DNA of 64,000 bases, from NCBI GenBank assembly GCA_026724425.1, contig JAIUCV010000007.1:18576286-18640285 (forward strand). The letters are read 5' to 3'. A program made the translations under genes and the position numbers. Origin of the DNA: Erythrophleum ivorense. Taxonomy: Eukaryota > Streptophyta > Magnoliopsida > Fabales > Fabaceae. Shown in pieces: positions 1-11,659 of this stretch. The notes beneath the pieces were generated by a model. That model saw nothing but the letters and a program-made list of their open reading frames with translations, did not search any database and was not told where the DNA came from. The first letter of the stretch is position 1; every line of letters begins with the position of its first letter.

Positions 1-511
1 AGCAAGGAACAATAGCATATGAGCAGAAGCAAAGAGTGGAACCACGGGTTTTAGTGAGGAGAAGAAGCAACAGAGGTGAACCACGAGTTTGATGGAAAGA
101 AGCTAGAAAAGAGCTGTAAAATACATGAAAATAAGGAAGAAGCTTCAAACACACACCAGGGATGCAGTTATACTAAAATGCACTCATGCATAAATAGAGC
201 AAAGGCTTGGGTTGATGGTTTAAACAAAGCATCTAGGAGAAGACTCAGGTGGCTGAAACAGAGGAGAAGCAGACATGGACGGAACACATAAAAGATGAGT
301 CTCGAGCTGGGAATGAAGAAAATCAAGTGAGAAGGCATGAAGGTAGCTGCACGATGGAGAAAACACGAAGGAAGAAGGTCCGGGTTCATTAAGTTTAAGA
401 TGGCTTGAGCTGAGATGAAGCACGTGGATGGAGCATGCATTAAGAACACATGCAGATTCTAACGTGAGGCAGTAGAAAGAAATTCATGTGGTAATTAAGA
501 GAAATGCAAAT

Positions 512-620
512 TGTCACGGGGTCATTACCCTCTCTCCAAAAGACGCGCCGTTTAGAGTGTGCAGCCCCCCGCTTATAAGCCCCTTCACCTCCTCAGGTCC
601 AACCGATGTGGGACGTGACA
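512..620 (-). repeat. TRIM 3' LTR
   Basis: This is the downstream LTR when read on the minus strand. It is identical by eye to 714-822. It contains CTTATAAG, a self-complementary TATA-like core, and a C-rich segment. It is bounded by AAAT at 508-511. Confidence 0.9.
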
Positions 621-695
621 CGCTCCCCCGGCCAATCCGTGACGTCCTCGTCACGGGTGGCCCACCGGTGGGGCCCCCCTGGGCCAAACCCGAGG

Positions 696-710
696 CAGGC
701 TCTGATACCA
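696..710 (-). promoter_or_regulatory. TRIM primer-binding site (initiator Met tRNA)
   Basis: The minus strand reads TGGTATCAGAGCCTG three bases after the LTR end. This matches the complement of the plant initiator-Met tRNA 3' end used by many Copia, Tekay and TRIM elements. Together with the purine run at 623-629 it fixes the orientation as minus. Confidence 0.9.
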
Positions 711-713
711 CTT

Positions 714-822
714 TGTCACGGGGTCATTACCCTCTCTCCAAAAGACGCGCCGTTTAGAGTGTGCAGCCCCCCGCTTATAAGCCCCTTCACCTCCTCAGGT
801 CCAACCGATGTGGGACGTGACA
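714..822 (-). repeat. TRIM 5' LTR
   Basis: This is the upstream LTR when read on the minus strand, next to the Met primer site. It has the same 109 bp as 512-620 and is bounded by AAAT at 823-826. Confidence 0.9.
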
Positions 823-2381
823 AAATGCATGGGTTGACGTGGAATGGGAAGCACGTGAGAGCTAGAGTCATCAGGCGTGGCAACATATCGAATAAAATAG
901 CACACGCATCCATCAATTCATTAATCTTCACCCCATCCAGAGACCATTTTCATTCATCGAATAAACACTACATCCCATCCATTCATCAAGAGAGGTTGGG
1001 CACGTGAAATGATTAATCTAACACGTATAGGGAACTGCATGAAGAAAACACATACTCGAGCAAAACGCTGATTAAGCTTCCCATGTGAACAGTGCAACTT
1101 TAAGCTGTGGGTTGAGATTAACAAGTCAGCTTGCATTGAAGGAATGAAACAATAAAATGCTACGGGTTGACATGGAAGATTTAATTGAGCACGTGATAAA
1201 AGGTGCAAAACGTAGGAAAAAGGACAGGCTAAATAAAAAGAAAAAAAGGTTGGAGGTTGGTTGAATACCAACGCTGAGCTTGAGCAGAGAACACGTGATT
1301 TTTAATGAGAGATGAGCACGTGACTCATGAAGGAATACTAGCCATTGGATCATTTTATCAATCCATCTCACGTGTCCATTATGGAAGGGGCGAATACATT
1401 CGGGCAGCACATGATCCAGCACACACATTCATCGATTGGAGACTCCATTCATCCAGCGTCCATCCCCTTCATTCGTAGCCATTTCCTCCATTTTTCTCAC
1501 TTCCATCTCCATTCAAATGAAGCTTTAACTCCCCTTGTAGCTAGCTAGGAGGAAGATCCTTGGTGGAAGCTTGAATCCATGGAGAAGATGAATTTTGACT
1601 AAGCTTTTTTTTTAATTTCTTACACTTTTTCTTTTCTTATATTATCTTGGTTAAGATTGTATTTGATTAGGAATATGTATTGTCTATAGTTAATGGCTGG
1701 TTAGACACTAATTAGGATACTCTTTGTTGATTAATTGATTGGATTAAATATTGAATTTTGCATTTTCCTTTAATTTTTCATGTATGCCATGAAGGTGTTC
1801 GATGAAATGTATAAGTAAAATTACGTGCTTAATTGTTTAATTTAAGAATTCCTTGAAATTTGATTGGTTAATTAAACATCCTAGAGTGTTAATTCAAAGG
1901 CTAATTGATCAATTAATCATTCAATTCAAGTATTCATTGATCCTAATGACAAAAGTTAGCGATTTGATGCGGGATTGAGGTTTCAATTCAACATTAAATT
2001 GTTGGTCCCTTCATTCTTGCGTGGTAACTCAAGATAATTTGTATTGAACACAAATAGGGACTCTTAGTCCAGAATTAATTACAATTGGATTAGGATAAGG
2101 ATAATAGATATTAAGGGACAAATCCAAAGTTAGTTACAAGTCCATTATTCATTCATTAGCTTATGCAACTAGGTAGTTAGTGATTTTAATTCAAATTAAT
2201 TTTAGATAGTTTAATTAGACCAAAATCCCCCTAAATTACATAGTTCTAGGATCTTTATACACTTAGAAAGCCCAATTAAACATTAACTCCATTTCTAAGG
2301 GAGATGACCTAGATTGTGCCACTAGCTATAAAATTTAATCTAATCTAGTTTTATTTTGAGGGTTGTGCGACACAATCGTCA

Positions 2382-3203
2382 GCTTCTAAGAGTTCTTCCA
2401 AATTCCCTCTTCCCTCTATTAAATTAGCCACAAAGCATCATCAGTTAAGTCACCAAAACCACGAGAAGAGAGAAGAGAAGAAGTTTAGTGAAGGAAGAAG
2501 CATGAAAAAGTGATGATTCTTTACACTTTCAAGCCTTGGTTTCTTCCTCCTTTGTTCCTCCTTTGGTACACCACTTAAAGCTGCCCTTGATTCTATTTTG
2601 GATCAGAAGGAAGTTGGTTAAGAGGTGTGGGAGAAGTGGGACATGATATATAAGAAGGGGAGGCTTCATTATGACATTTTTTAAAATTCCAATTTTGTCC
2701 CTCATTTTGGTTTTCTCCATTTGAGCTCATTTCAACTCCTTTTTTAGAATCATCTTTTCCATCATAAAATTTAATCCTCTAATTCATAAAATGCCTTTCG
2801 TTTTATCTAATTTGGATATAAAACCTTATCAAACCATTAGGTCAAAGTTGCGGTCAATCAATGACCTAAATTACATACCGGATGAGTTTTGACCATTCCA
2901 GGAGTTTCTATGATTTTTAGGGCCTTTGAGAATCTTGGAAAACTTAATTTTCTCATTTAAAACTCTTTCATTTGAGTTATCAACAAGTTTCCTAAAATTA
3001 TGATTTTGCCATACGTTTTTTGGTTCCTCTATTTTGTTATGTTGGCTTTGATTTCGAGCTATTTTTAGTTTTCTACCTACATCTTTAGATGCTCTAATTA
3101 GCATCCTACCCTTAATTGGCCTTAATTCTCTTTGCTTTAGGGTCCTCTTATATCGCAATATTGGTTTTAGTTTAGTTTCTAAAAAAAAAAATTGGATATC
3201 ACA
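2382..3203 (-). mobile_element. H-family LTR fragment (H0), LTR-start end
   Basis: This segment matches the start-side part of other minus-strand H copies (around 11100-11450, 17860-18130 and 27480-27930). It shares the blocks around TTTTTAGAATCATCTTTT, AAAATGCCTTT and TTTTTAGGGCCTTTGAGAAT. It ends TTGGATATCACA at 3203, corresponding to the reverse complement of an H start such as TGTAATATCC. The other half was displaced by, or lies beyond, T LTR copy A. It could be a broken solo LTR or the 3' LTR of Z; I cannot tell which. Confidence 0.6.
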
Positions 3204-3598
3204 TAGAATTATCTCTATCCAACCTGATATGGTTAAATAACATGTAAATGTACATATCCCCATATTCTTTCTTTGCCCACAACTAAAGAAATCCTTGATT
3301 GAGTTCCACATACTTTTGCAGCACATTCAAGACCCTAGTTTAAATAAACTCCAATTTCTTTCACCTTTCTAGTTTTCTAAAAAATTTCAAGGTACTAATA
3401 GTTAGCTAATAAGCTTCAAGTTAATTCTTTCCCTCTTATAACTCTCAATTCATTAAAGGAATAACCTTTAAATGTTTTGTTTAACTTTGCTCAATAGATG
3501 ACATCAAGTGTTATGATAAAATTCCACTTAATTAGCCTTATATTATTCATCCCTCTAACATCAACATAGGTGGGTAAACCTTACTTGGTAATGATATT
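3204..3598 (-). other. Z fragment: old retroelement-like sequence without recognisable coding
   Basis: This AT-rich stretch lies between the H0 end and the H1 target duplication. No frame longer than a few dozen codons is convincing, and I recognise no protein motif. It appears to be one of several short pieces (with 11660-12538, 20401-20710, 23618-24723 and 28176-28460) that become contiguous if the inserted solo LTRs are removed. The minus-strand primer site at 28461 suggests an old internal region. This is inference. Confidence 0.35.
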
Positions 3599-6277
3599 TC
3601 ATTTGTAACACCATACTTCTAGGACTCAATTCATGCAATTCCTATGCCTAATCTCATATAATTTCTATGGAGGCAACATAGTGGCATAAGGAGTCACGAT
3701 TCAAAATGTATTTCTTCATGGGTAAAATTTTTCTTTTCGAGTCCTGTAGGTCATATGAAATCATGTATCACATTTTCATATTTATTTACAAGGATACGAC
3801 TCATTTCCATTACCAAAAGTGGTATAGAGCTAGTATAAGGCAAAGGGAAGCATAAAATTCATATATGCATTTTCAGCTAGAATTTCCTCACTTCTATCAC
3901 AAACTTTTAAAAATTATAACTAATTCCAGAAAAATAAAAAACATGTATTCTTTACTATTATGGAAATCTACTGGTTCTATCATAAGTTTCTATAGCAAAC
4001 TTAAAAAATATCCAATTAATTTTACAAAAATCTAATATATGTAAATGATACCAATATGGAAATCTACAAATGTTACATAGAGGGAAAAAATAACTCCATA
4101 CCAGTTCAGGCACGTCCAGGCATTGAAAACTAATCAAATAATACCTGAGGTCAGTTTGAATACTTAATGCTAGGCAAAATCTTTAAAAATTCATATATCC
4201 CTCTCTAAACATCCAAATGGGGTGCTTCTAATTGGCACAAGTCACTAGGAGTGTTTGGTTTCTCTCTATAAAATTTTATGGCAATTAGACATCATTTGCT
4301 CCTTGAGTGACAATTTATTTTTGAGCCAGTGTGAACAGTACACCAGACCAAATTCAAAATTTTTCCTAACTTTGAAAATTCACTAAATATTCTATAGACC
4401 TTCAAAAATTTTATACTTTAACTTCTCAAAAATATCTCAACAATCTCTAGATGCATACCAAATCTCAAATCAAAAAGAGCTCATTTGGGCAAAAAGTGAT
4501 ATAGATTTTCAATATGGTCAACTTTGATCCATATTAGAGACCAAGTGTGCCCAAATGGTCTTTCTTGGTGTTTGGCACCTCTTAGACAAGTTTAAAAGCA
4601 TAAATAGGACTTGAATGAACTGTCCAAGTGGTCCCAAACCTCATGCATCTCAATTTGGCCATTCCACTTCCATTTATACATGCATTTTTAAGATGCTAGT
4701 TGGCCATTACATGTCCAAAATGCATATTCTCATACATATAATCTTAGCTCTCATTTATACATAACATATCAATGTAATTACACATGCTCATATGATTAAA
4801 GATCACATCATATGCCATGTATATGGCTCAAAAGAGAGTAAAACTAGGCATATTCAATTACTTTGATGTCAATTTTCTCCTTCTAGACTTGGTGGCCTCC
4901 AATACTTTGCTCAATTGTTCCACCTAGAATGTTAAGACATTGGAAAGGAAAGGATGAGATTCAAAGAATCCCAATAACTCATCTCCCATTCAATCATGCA
5001 TAAAGCATACAATACAAGTCTCACAAATGTATGCATGGGCATATTAACATGTGCAATCATTTAAGAAGCATTCTTAACATTTGAAAAAGTCATACATAGC
5101 ATACATAGGCTTGCTAAGTAAGTTGATTAGCCTTGTGAACACCGTATTTTATCCAGGCAAATTCAAAAATAATAACAAAATTAAATAAAAAAATATAAAA
5201 AAAAGAATTATTCAAAAGAAATTTGAGAGGAATTGAAAAGGTTTAAATATGTTTTAAAATCATAGAGGAATTGAAAAGGTTTAAATATGTTTTAAAATCA
5301 TACAATTGAAGAGCTTTAGAAAAATTACAAGAAAAGAGAGGTTAAAAAAAAAAAAGAAAAAAAGAAAGAAAGAAAGAAATGAATTAAAAAGGAAAAGTAA
5401 AATTCAAAAAAAAAAGGGGGCTAAAAGCAAATAAAAAAGAAAAACTAAAAATAGTAATAATTAAAAGAATAATAATTAAAACAAAATGAAAAAATCATTA
5501 AAAAGGACTAAAAAAGAAAAAGAAAAAGAAACCAAAGTAATATATATAAAAAAGAAGAAGAAAACCCAAAACAAAAACAAAAAAAAAAAAGAAAAAAAGA
5601 TTAAAACTTCATTCAGGAGAGCCCAAGTCAAAGTAAAAAAAAACAAAAAGAGAAGCCCAATTTCCAGAACCCAAACAAAAAAAAGGGGAGGGATTCCTGC
5701 AAAAAGACTACAAAAAAATAATACTAGGCTGAAGAATGAAACCCAAAATAGAAAGAAGATGTTCGGCCCAATCCCAAAAAAAAAAACATGTGAACCCAAA
5801 TAAAATCATCCAGAAAAAGTGAAGCCCAACCCAAAATCTTTTTCTCCATTTCTCGGATTGGTTCATCGGGCCAGTGGAGAACAAACGGAGCCCTACCCGT
5901 TTAGTTTGTCCCAGGGCGCACTTCTGAAGGACAACAGACACACACAGAGTAACTGACTCACCCACGCGCAGACAGAGGAAAGTAGAAAGACATACGGGTG
6001 AAAGGGGAATAGAGGGCACAGAAAAATGGACTGACGCACCTGATAAAAAGGGGAGGCGTCTGAGAGAGAGAAAAGAGAAGAGAGGGGATTTCGAATCGAA
6101 AGGAGGGAGAAGGGAGAGAGGAGGACTGAGGCGTCAGAAGAAACAGTGAGAGAGCGAGGCAACAAATGGAGAGGTGGAGGCGCGAAGCTCGCACGACGTT
6201 GGCAGAAAAGGAGGATCGGTGCTGGGGTGAGTGGAGCAGAGAGGTGCAGAGGAAGGAGGGACCATATGGAAAACGCC

Positions 6278-6285
6278 TATAAAAA
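6278..6285 (+). promoter_or_regulatory. Candidate TATA box of the Ogre/Tat LTR
   Basis: TATAAAAA occurs at the start of a long purine-rich stretch about 1.14 kb into the LTR, a sensible position for a U3/R boundary. Other TATA-like strings occur in this AT-rich element, so the assignment is tentative. Confidence 0.35.
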
Positions 6286-6980
6286 TCGAGAGGAGTTCCA
6301 GAGAGAAAGAGGTTTTTTTTTGGGGAGGAGTTTTTGGAAAGAAAAATCGGGAGAGGAAGTTGAAAGGGTAAGGGGTCCGAGCGAAAATCACGATAGGATT
6401 TTCGGTTTGGAGCTGAGAGATTCGAGATTGGAGAGATTGAGTGAAGGCTGTGAGGGGTCAGAGAGAGTGTTCGAGCTAGAGAGAAATCAGAGAGAATATT
6501 GTGAGAGATTTCATCCCGCGAAAAATTGAGCGAGGAGTTTGAGAGGTGAAGGGGTTTTCCTCTGGAGGGAGATTGGGGTATTCCGAGGGAAGACAAGCCG
6601 AGAAATTGAAGGTTTTCGGAGGAGAAGGGAGAAGGGCAACAACCAGAAGGATGTACCGAGAGTAGGTGGCAGCAGCGTTCCGACTTGAGAAGGACTCATT
6701 CGATTCCCTGATCCCTGAAGGTATATTTCCTTTCCCTATTTCTTCATTACTCTGGGATTCTGGAGATGTGAATGTGCTCTGATTCTGGGTGTCGAATCTT
6801 GAGATCCTCATGGTTTGAATACGATTTGAATCGATGTCTGTGGAGTGTTGATCATGTGGATTCCTTCGATGATTAGTTTTATTTTTCTTGACTATGCATT
6901 TTTATTTCCCTTGCTGTATGATCCTGTTACTTCATGCTGTGAACATGTGGATGTGTTCTGTGAGTGAGTTTATTGCGTGG

Positions 6981-7270
6981 TTTCTGAACATGAAATTAGA
7001 GCTAGAACCCTCGGGAATCATGTATGGCCACGCGCATTAGATTTAGCCTCTGTATAGATATACAATAATTTCAGTTGATGATTACTGCTTATCATACTGC
7101 TGGGTTGAACATGATTACTGCTTATCATACTGCTGGGTTTCTGAACATGAAATTAGAGCTAGAACCCTCGGGAATCATGTATGGCCACGTGCATTAGATT
7201 TAGCCTCTGTATAGATATACAATAATTTCAGTTGATGATTACTACTTATCATACTGCTAGGTTGAACATG
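6981..7270 (+). repeat. 157-bp tandem duplication inside the Ogre/Tat LTR
   Basis: The block beginning TTTCTGAACATGAAATTAG at 6981 is repeated from 7138 with few differences (for example CACGCG versus CACGTG). The first copy also holds a nested 33-bp duplication of ATGATTACTGCTTATCATAC starting near 7078 and 7111. It is non-coding. Confidence 0.9.
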
Positions 7271-7995
7271 TTTTGTTTCTGTTCTGTTTTCTCGCACAAG
7301 ATATGCAATTAAAATACTGTCATCTGTGTGCTAGAGTCGCATGTTGAAACACAGATAATTTGAGTGTTTGGCTGCTGCCCATTGTCCTGTTGTGTGGTGT
7401 CGCTAGACATAGCTATATGCGAGTTGGTTTCTTATTCTGTCTTCTATATAAAATATGAGATTTGGATGCTTTAGCCAATTTAGAATATAGGATTCTATCT
7501 CTTTTGTTCTTTTGGTTTCAAAAAAAAGGGGATAAAAAAAAAAGAGGGGGGTTCTATTGCTGCTCCTTCATTTGTTCCCTTAACATTTGGATTTGCTGAG
7601 TTCCCCTTTTGAAAAGGACTTAAGCTTCCAATATATGTGGATGGGTTATTCCTTAAAATCAAGGGAAGAAAGAAGCGGCCATTCCGTAATGCCGAGGGAA
7701 AGAAGGAGTGAGGAGCAATTGGAATCAAATTGTACATTTGTATAATTAACTTTTTTTTTTCTTTTCTTCTCGTTTTTTTATTTATTTGTCTATTCTTGTA
7801 AATGTATTCAAGAATAATGTAATAAATATAGCTAAACACTTAGCACACACATGCAAGCTATTATTTTGGTTTTGTAGTTTTTAGACAATGCTGTGTGGGA
7901 TTTCATATTCCCCTAAGCAACTAGTGACGGACCAAAAGGCCATGTGTGGCAATAAGCTTCCATGATGCCTTTTGGGTTTTGAATAGATTTAGTGT

Positions 7996-8222
7996 TTTTG
8001 GGCTCCAATAGCCCCATTTAAAAGATTGCAAAAGAGATACAAAAAAAAAATATGTTTTGGGCTCCTAGCCCTATTCAAAAGTATTCCAAAAAATGCCTTT
8101 AGGCTCCAATAGCCCCATTCAAAAGATTGTAAAAGAAAAAAAAGTTTTGGGCTCCTAGCCCTATTCAAAAGTGTTCCAAAAATGTTTTGGGCCCCAATAG
8201 CCCTGTCCAAAAGAATGCAAAA
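7996..8222 (+). repeat. Tandem 50-bp units (TTTTGGGCTCC...AGCCC...CAAAAG) in the Ogre/Tat LTR
   Basis: At least five units of about 45-55 bp occur. They alternate between CCAATAGCCCCATT and CCTAGCCCTATT forms, so the higher-order period is about 100 bp. Each unit ends in an A-rich spacer of varying length. This is likely a local expansion inside the LTR. Confidence 0.85.
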
Positions 8223-8839
8223 GAGGAAAAAGAAAAGGGGAATAAAAATAAAAATAACAAAAATAAGTAGACAGAATAAAATGAAACCAAAGCAAAAAAT
8301 AGATAATAGAAAACACCAAAAAAAAAATGAAATTGAAATAGTAATGAATAGAACAAAACGCAAAAAGGAAAAATAGAGCTCAGAATAAAGAAAAGAAAGA
8401 AAAATAGAAAACACAAAAATGATGACAACAAAAATAATAAAAATATAAAAAAGAACAAATAATAACAAGAAAAGAGAATAAAAAACCAAAATAATAATAA
8501 TAATAAAAAAAACAAAAACAAAAAAATTAAAACAAGGGATAATAAAAATAAAAATTGAACGAAAAGCAAAAAAATGGTAAGAAAAAGAGAGGAAAATTGA
8601 AAAGACAAAAGGAAAGTAAAATTGTCTTTACTTTTAACAAACTAAAACACAATCAATCAATTTCAAAATCGTTTTATTTGTTAAAAGGAAAGGTAAGTTT
8701 TAATTTCTTAGTCTTTTCGAAAAACAAAACAAAACAAAATAAATAAATAAAAACAATAAGAGAAAAAACAAACCAACCAAAAAATAATAATAATTAAAAA
8801 GAATGAAAAATTAACAAAAGACAAAACAATAAAAAAAAA

Positions 8840-9025
8840 ACAAACATAAGACGAAACAAAACAAAAACAAAGAAGAAACCAAAGACAACAACCAAAATAA
8901 AAAGACAAAACAATAAAAACAAAACAAAACACAAAACAAAACAAAACAAAAACAAAACAAAACACAAAACAAAAAAAAGGAAAACAAAACAAAAACAAAA
9001 ACAAAAACAAACAAAACAAAATATC
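8840..9025 (+). repeat. Low-complexity AAAAC-rich tract
   Basis: Runs of AAAAC and AAAACA occur with few interruptions inside the Ogre/Tat LTR. They generate long spurious phenylalanine-rich ORFs on the minus strand, which are not genes. Confidence 0.9.
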
Positions 9026-9603
9026 AATCAAATCCAAATCTCTAATCAAACTACGTGGACTTTGATCCCTCCTGAAGGGTACGTAGGCCCTAGGCTTTCA
9101 TTCTAGGTCAAGTCCGCCCTTATAAATAAAATATTTTTCTTGAAATTTCTTTTCTTTCCTTTTTATTTCAATTATTAAATTTCTTTCCGTTTTATTTTAG
9201 TATTGATTTCCTTTTCTATTTTTATTTTTATTTCCGTTAATTTCTTTATTCCTATTTTGCATGTGGTTTGTAGGGAGAATTAAAATAGAATTTAGACCAT
9301 TTTATTTTTGCACAACTGACTTAGGGTAACCGTTTTTAGTAACGGGTGTAGTGGGGTGCCTAACACCTTCCCCACTCACAATCAACTCCCGAATCCATTT
9401 TCTGGTTCGTAGACCATTTTCCAAAAAAAGGCTTTTCCAAAGTTTTGCCTTTAAAAAAAATAAAATTTTGGTGGCGACTCCTGAACCTTACTATTACATG
9501 AATATTTCAATTTTGAATTTCAGTTTTTGATTTCATTTGAAAATCAAATTTTTCGAATTTCTTTGAAAAAAGGCGTCACGCGGTCGCATTTTCGGGTGTG
9601 ACA

Positions 9604-9790
9604 AGCCTCACCCATTCACTTGTAGATTTTGGACTTGTCTTACCCATTCTTTAAGAGGTTCTTGGACTTAACCTTACTCTTATGAGTCAACCTCACTTTT
9701 GGGAGACTCTTTACTTTGTCTTAACTAATCTCAAGAGTTCTTGGTTCATTCTCACCATGGTTAAAGGGTTCTTGGCTTCACCATACTCAA
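9604..9790 (-). repeat. H-family degenerate array in H1
   Basis: Units like GGACTTGTCTTACCCATTCT and GTTCTTGGCTTCACC begin right after the Ogre/Tat LTR, whose target site AGCCT is itself part of the array. Confidence 0.7.
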
Positions 9791-11659
9791 GCAAACCAAA
9801 GCAAGTATCATAAACATTATTTAGAAACATAATGCATCATCATGGTACCATAGCATATAAAATCATGCTAGAATACTTTTCATGGCTTAAAACATACATA
9901 CACATATTCAAGACAATGTAAGCATACATCTATGCATGAGAGAAGATAGAGAGAGCTACCTTGCTTGCATTTGCACACTTTTTCCTTAAGTTTTTGAATC
10001 CTCTCCCTTGACCTCACACACCTAAAAAGATGGAGATCATTCCTCTTGCCCTGGACACATCATATGAAAGCTAATTATACTCTTGAAGCAAAGTCTAAGG
10101 CCACACAATTACTAGAAAGGTTAGATGACTCATAATGCTTTTTTATGGTTCCATAATGCACTTAATGAAGCAACATTTGAAAAACATCATCTTGGCTCCA
10201 TTCCATCTATTCATTCATGATTCTTGACTCCATTTAAACCTCTTGGATTTATCACACACTCAATTTTAAGAGCCTAGTTAGGTGTTGCTTTTTTAAGCCA
10301 TATTATGAAACATATAAGGCTAGATCACTATTTATGGTTTCTAAAATTTTTCCAAAGCTTCCTCTCATATTCTCCCATCAGACATGATGCAAAACTAAGT
10401 TTGGAAGAAATTAAAACACTTTCTAGGTGCATGAACTTTTCTTGGCCAAAGCATATACTTCCATATGGCACCAATACAGTTTCTTTGCTTCTTTTGATGG
10501 GAGAATCATGTAGGAAGCTCTCTTGGTGTCTTAGGAACTCATATGAACACTTAAACATCATAAAATATAGCTAGGGTTCATGATAGAGTTCAAGGTGCAA
10601 TCAAAACCACTTTTCTATCTTGCAAATTCATGGTTTTTACTTGGGTTTCTTTATATATTCTTACTCTCCTCCCTTAGATTCATGAAAATTATCCTTGGTT
10701 CTCCTCAAAATTCTAACCCTCTTACATGTACATACATGGGGAAAAATAGGGAGAAGAAGGGGAGGAAGTATCTACCATGGGATGAAAGATTTACCTTATT
10801 TTTCCTTGTTTTCTCACTTGAATCTTCCTTTCTTTGGCTTCCTCTCTTCAAATATGAACTTTCCCTCTTTGGTTTGACCTTAAAACAGCACCAAAACTTT
10901 AAGAAAACTATAGGGAGAAAGGGGATAAGGAGGAGAAGAGATTTCTTAAAGAGAAGATTAGGAAATTCCAACAATTTCTTACCTTTTTCTTGAAATTTTT
11001 CCTTCTCCTTTACCTTATTCTTGTGCACCTTCTTCCCTTGAGTTTTCTCTGATTTTTGGGCAGAACTTGGTTGACCTAAATGAGAGGAAAAGAAGGATGC
11101 CTTATATATATATGGGTTTAAGAAGGACTTTTTTTGCTATTTTGTCCTTCGTTCTTGGCATTTTCGTTTCTAACTTGTTTTAGCTCCATTTTGAGAACCA
11201 TCTTTTTCATTATAAATTTTAGATTTCCAATTTAGTAAAATGCCTTTGGAATTACTCAAATTAGAGTTAAAACCTTCCTAAATGAATCAGTCAAAGTTCA
11301 AGTTAACTAAATTAAAAAAGGTCCACCGAAGGGGTTTTAACTATTCCAAGGCTTCCCATAGTTTTTAGGGCCTTTGGAAATCCCGGAGAACTCAAAACTT
11401 TCATTTAAAAAGCTCTCCATACCCAATTCCATACCATACAAGTTTTAACACATTATACAAAAGTCCTTGTACTTATTGGCGAAAACCTTATCAACAAGGT
11501 CTCAGAATTTGCACTACAGATTACAGGATCATGTCGATAAGATCTTAGACCCAGGTGATGAGATATTATCTCAGCCTTTAAATTAACTTGGTTTTTTGTC
11601 ATACTTCATGCTATTTCCACGTTTTCTCCTGTTCTCAAAGAACCGAATATTACATCATT

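Larger units (their letters stand above)
512..822 (-). mobile_element. TRIM (terminal-repeat retrotransposon in miniature), complete
   Basis: Two direct repeats of 109 bp (512-620 and 714-822) appear identical base for base and flank a 93-bp non-coding core. Each repeat begins TGTCACG and ends CGTGACA, the TG...CA form of LTRs. Read on the minus strand, the first LTR is followed after three bases by TGGTATCAGAGCCTG (696-710), the classic initiator-Met tRNA primer site. The core ends in the purine run GGGGGAG (623-629) next to the second LTR, a polypurine tract. The flanks carry AAAT directly on both sides (508-511 and 823-826), a 4-bp target duplication. It has no gag or pol, so it must be mobilised in trans. 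Identical LTRs suggest a recent insertion. It sits inside T LTR copy A. Confidence 0.93.
421..1374. promoter_or_regulatory. Cluster of seven CACGTG (G-box) hexamers in T LTR copy A
   Basis: CACGTG occurs at 421, 852, 1001, 1190, 1292, 1317 and 1369 (first base). The nested TRIM has none, so the seven lie in about 640 bp of LTR. CACGTG is the core bound by plant bZIP and bHLH factors, including ABA- and light-response factors. Regulatory function here is inferred. The same enrichment in copies B and C suggests a family property, not chance. Confidence 0.5.
1..2381 (+). mobile_element. T-family LTR, copy A (left end outside window), probably solo
   Basis: The right part closely matches solo LTR B (51421-53465): both have the same block about 850-900 bp before the end (CTCACTTCCATCTCCATTC, then the CTAGCTAG / GGAAGATCCTTGGTGGAAGC region), and both end in a GAGGGTTG-CGACAC-GTCA terminus. 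Here the end is GTCA at 2381. No primer-binding site follows 2381 and the next bases are family H sequence, so this is not a 5' LTR; a solo LTR or a 3' LTR fits. After removing the nested TRIM, 2066 bp lie in the window, already as long as B, so the start lies upstream. The copy is rich in CACGTG boxes. It appears to be inserted into an H LTR whose remainder starts at 2382. No coding potential is supported. Confidence 0.75.
5134..9603 (+). mobile_element. Ogre/Tat-type solo LTR (Ty3/gypsy), 4470 bp
   Basis: The ends are TGTGAACACCG and CGGGTGTGACA, forming short inverted termini. AGCCT flanks both ends exactly (5129-5133 and 9604-9608). The 3' part has hallmarks I associate with Tat/Ogre LTRs: a CCTGAAGGGTACGTAGGC block near 9073, GGGGTGCCTAACACCTTCCC near 9353, GGTGGCGACTCC near 9470, and GTCACGCGGTCGCATTTTCG near the end. 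It holds A-rich tracts (5160-5800, 8220-9030), a purine-rich leader-like segment (6040-6720), a 157-bp duplication and a repeated 50-bp unit. Apparent long ORFs in the A-rich tracts are low complexity. No second LTR or internal domain is present, so it is solo. It is nested in H1. Confidence 0.87.
3604..11654 (-). mobile_element. H-family solo LTR H1, interrupted by an Ogre/Tat LTR
   Basis: The left end is TGTAACACCATACTTC and the right end ACCGAATATTACA, both matching H termini read on the minus strand. TCATT lies immediately outside both ends (3599-3603 and 11655-11659), an exact 5-bp target duplication, so this is one insertion. Without the nested element and its duplication the LTR is about 3576 bp. 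There is no internal region, primer site or second LTR, so it is a solo LTR. It carries the H-typical degenerate repeat of about 30 bp (GGACTTnnnCTTnCCTCACCC type), now starting at 9604 because the Ogre/Tat insertion cut the array. ORFs in it (for example 10305-10574 and 10580-10993) are not conserved among copies. Confidence 0.88.

Noticed and set aside
5476..5803. Overlapping ORFs of about 105 codons on both strands
   Set aside because: They arise from A-rich low-complexity DNA (Lys-rich on one strand, Phe/Leu-rich on the other) inside the Ogre/Tat LTR.
5958..6596. 212-codon minus-strand ORF, Ser/Pro/Leu-rich
   Set aside because: It is the complement of a purine-rich GAGAGA leader; the composition explains the open frame.
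7989..9049. Long minus-strand ORFs of 113-166 codons rich in Phe, Leu and Ile
   Set aside because: They are translations of AAAAC/AAAAT tracts and 50-bp repeats; composition mimics membrane proteins but no family features are present.
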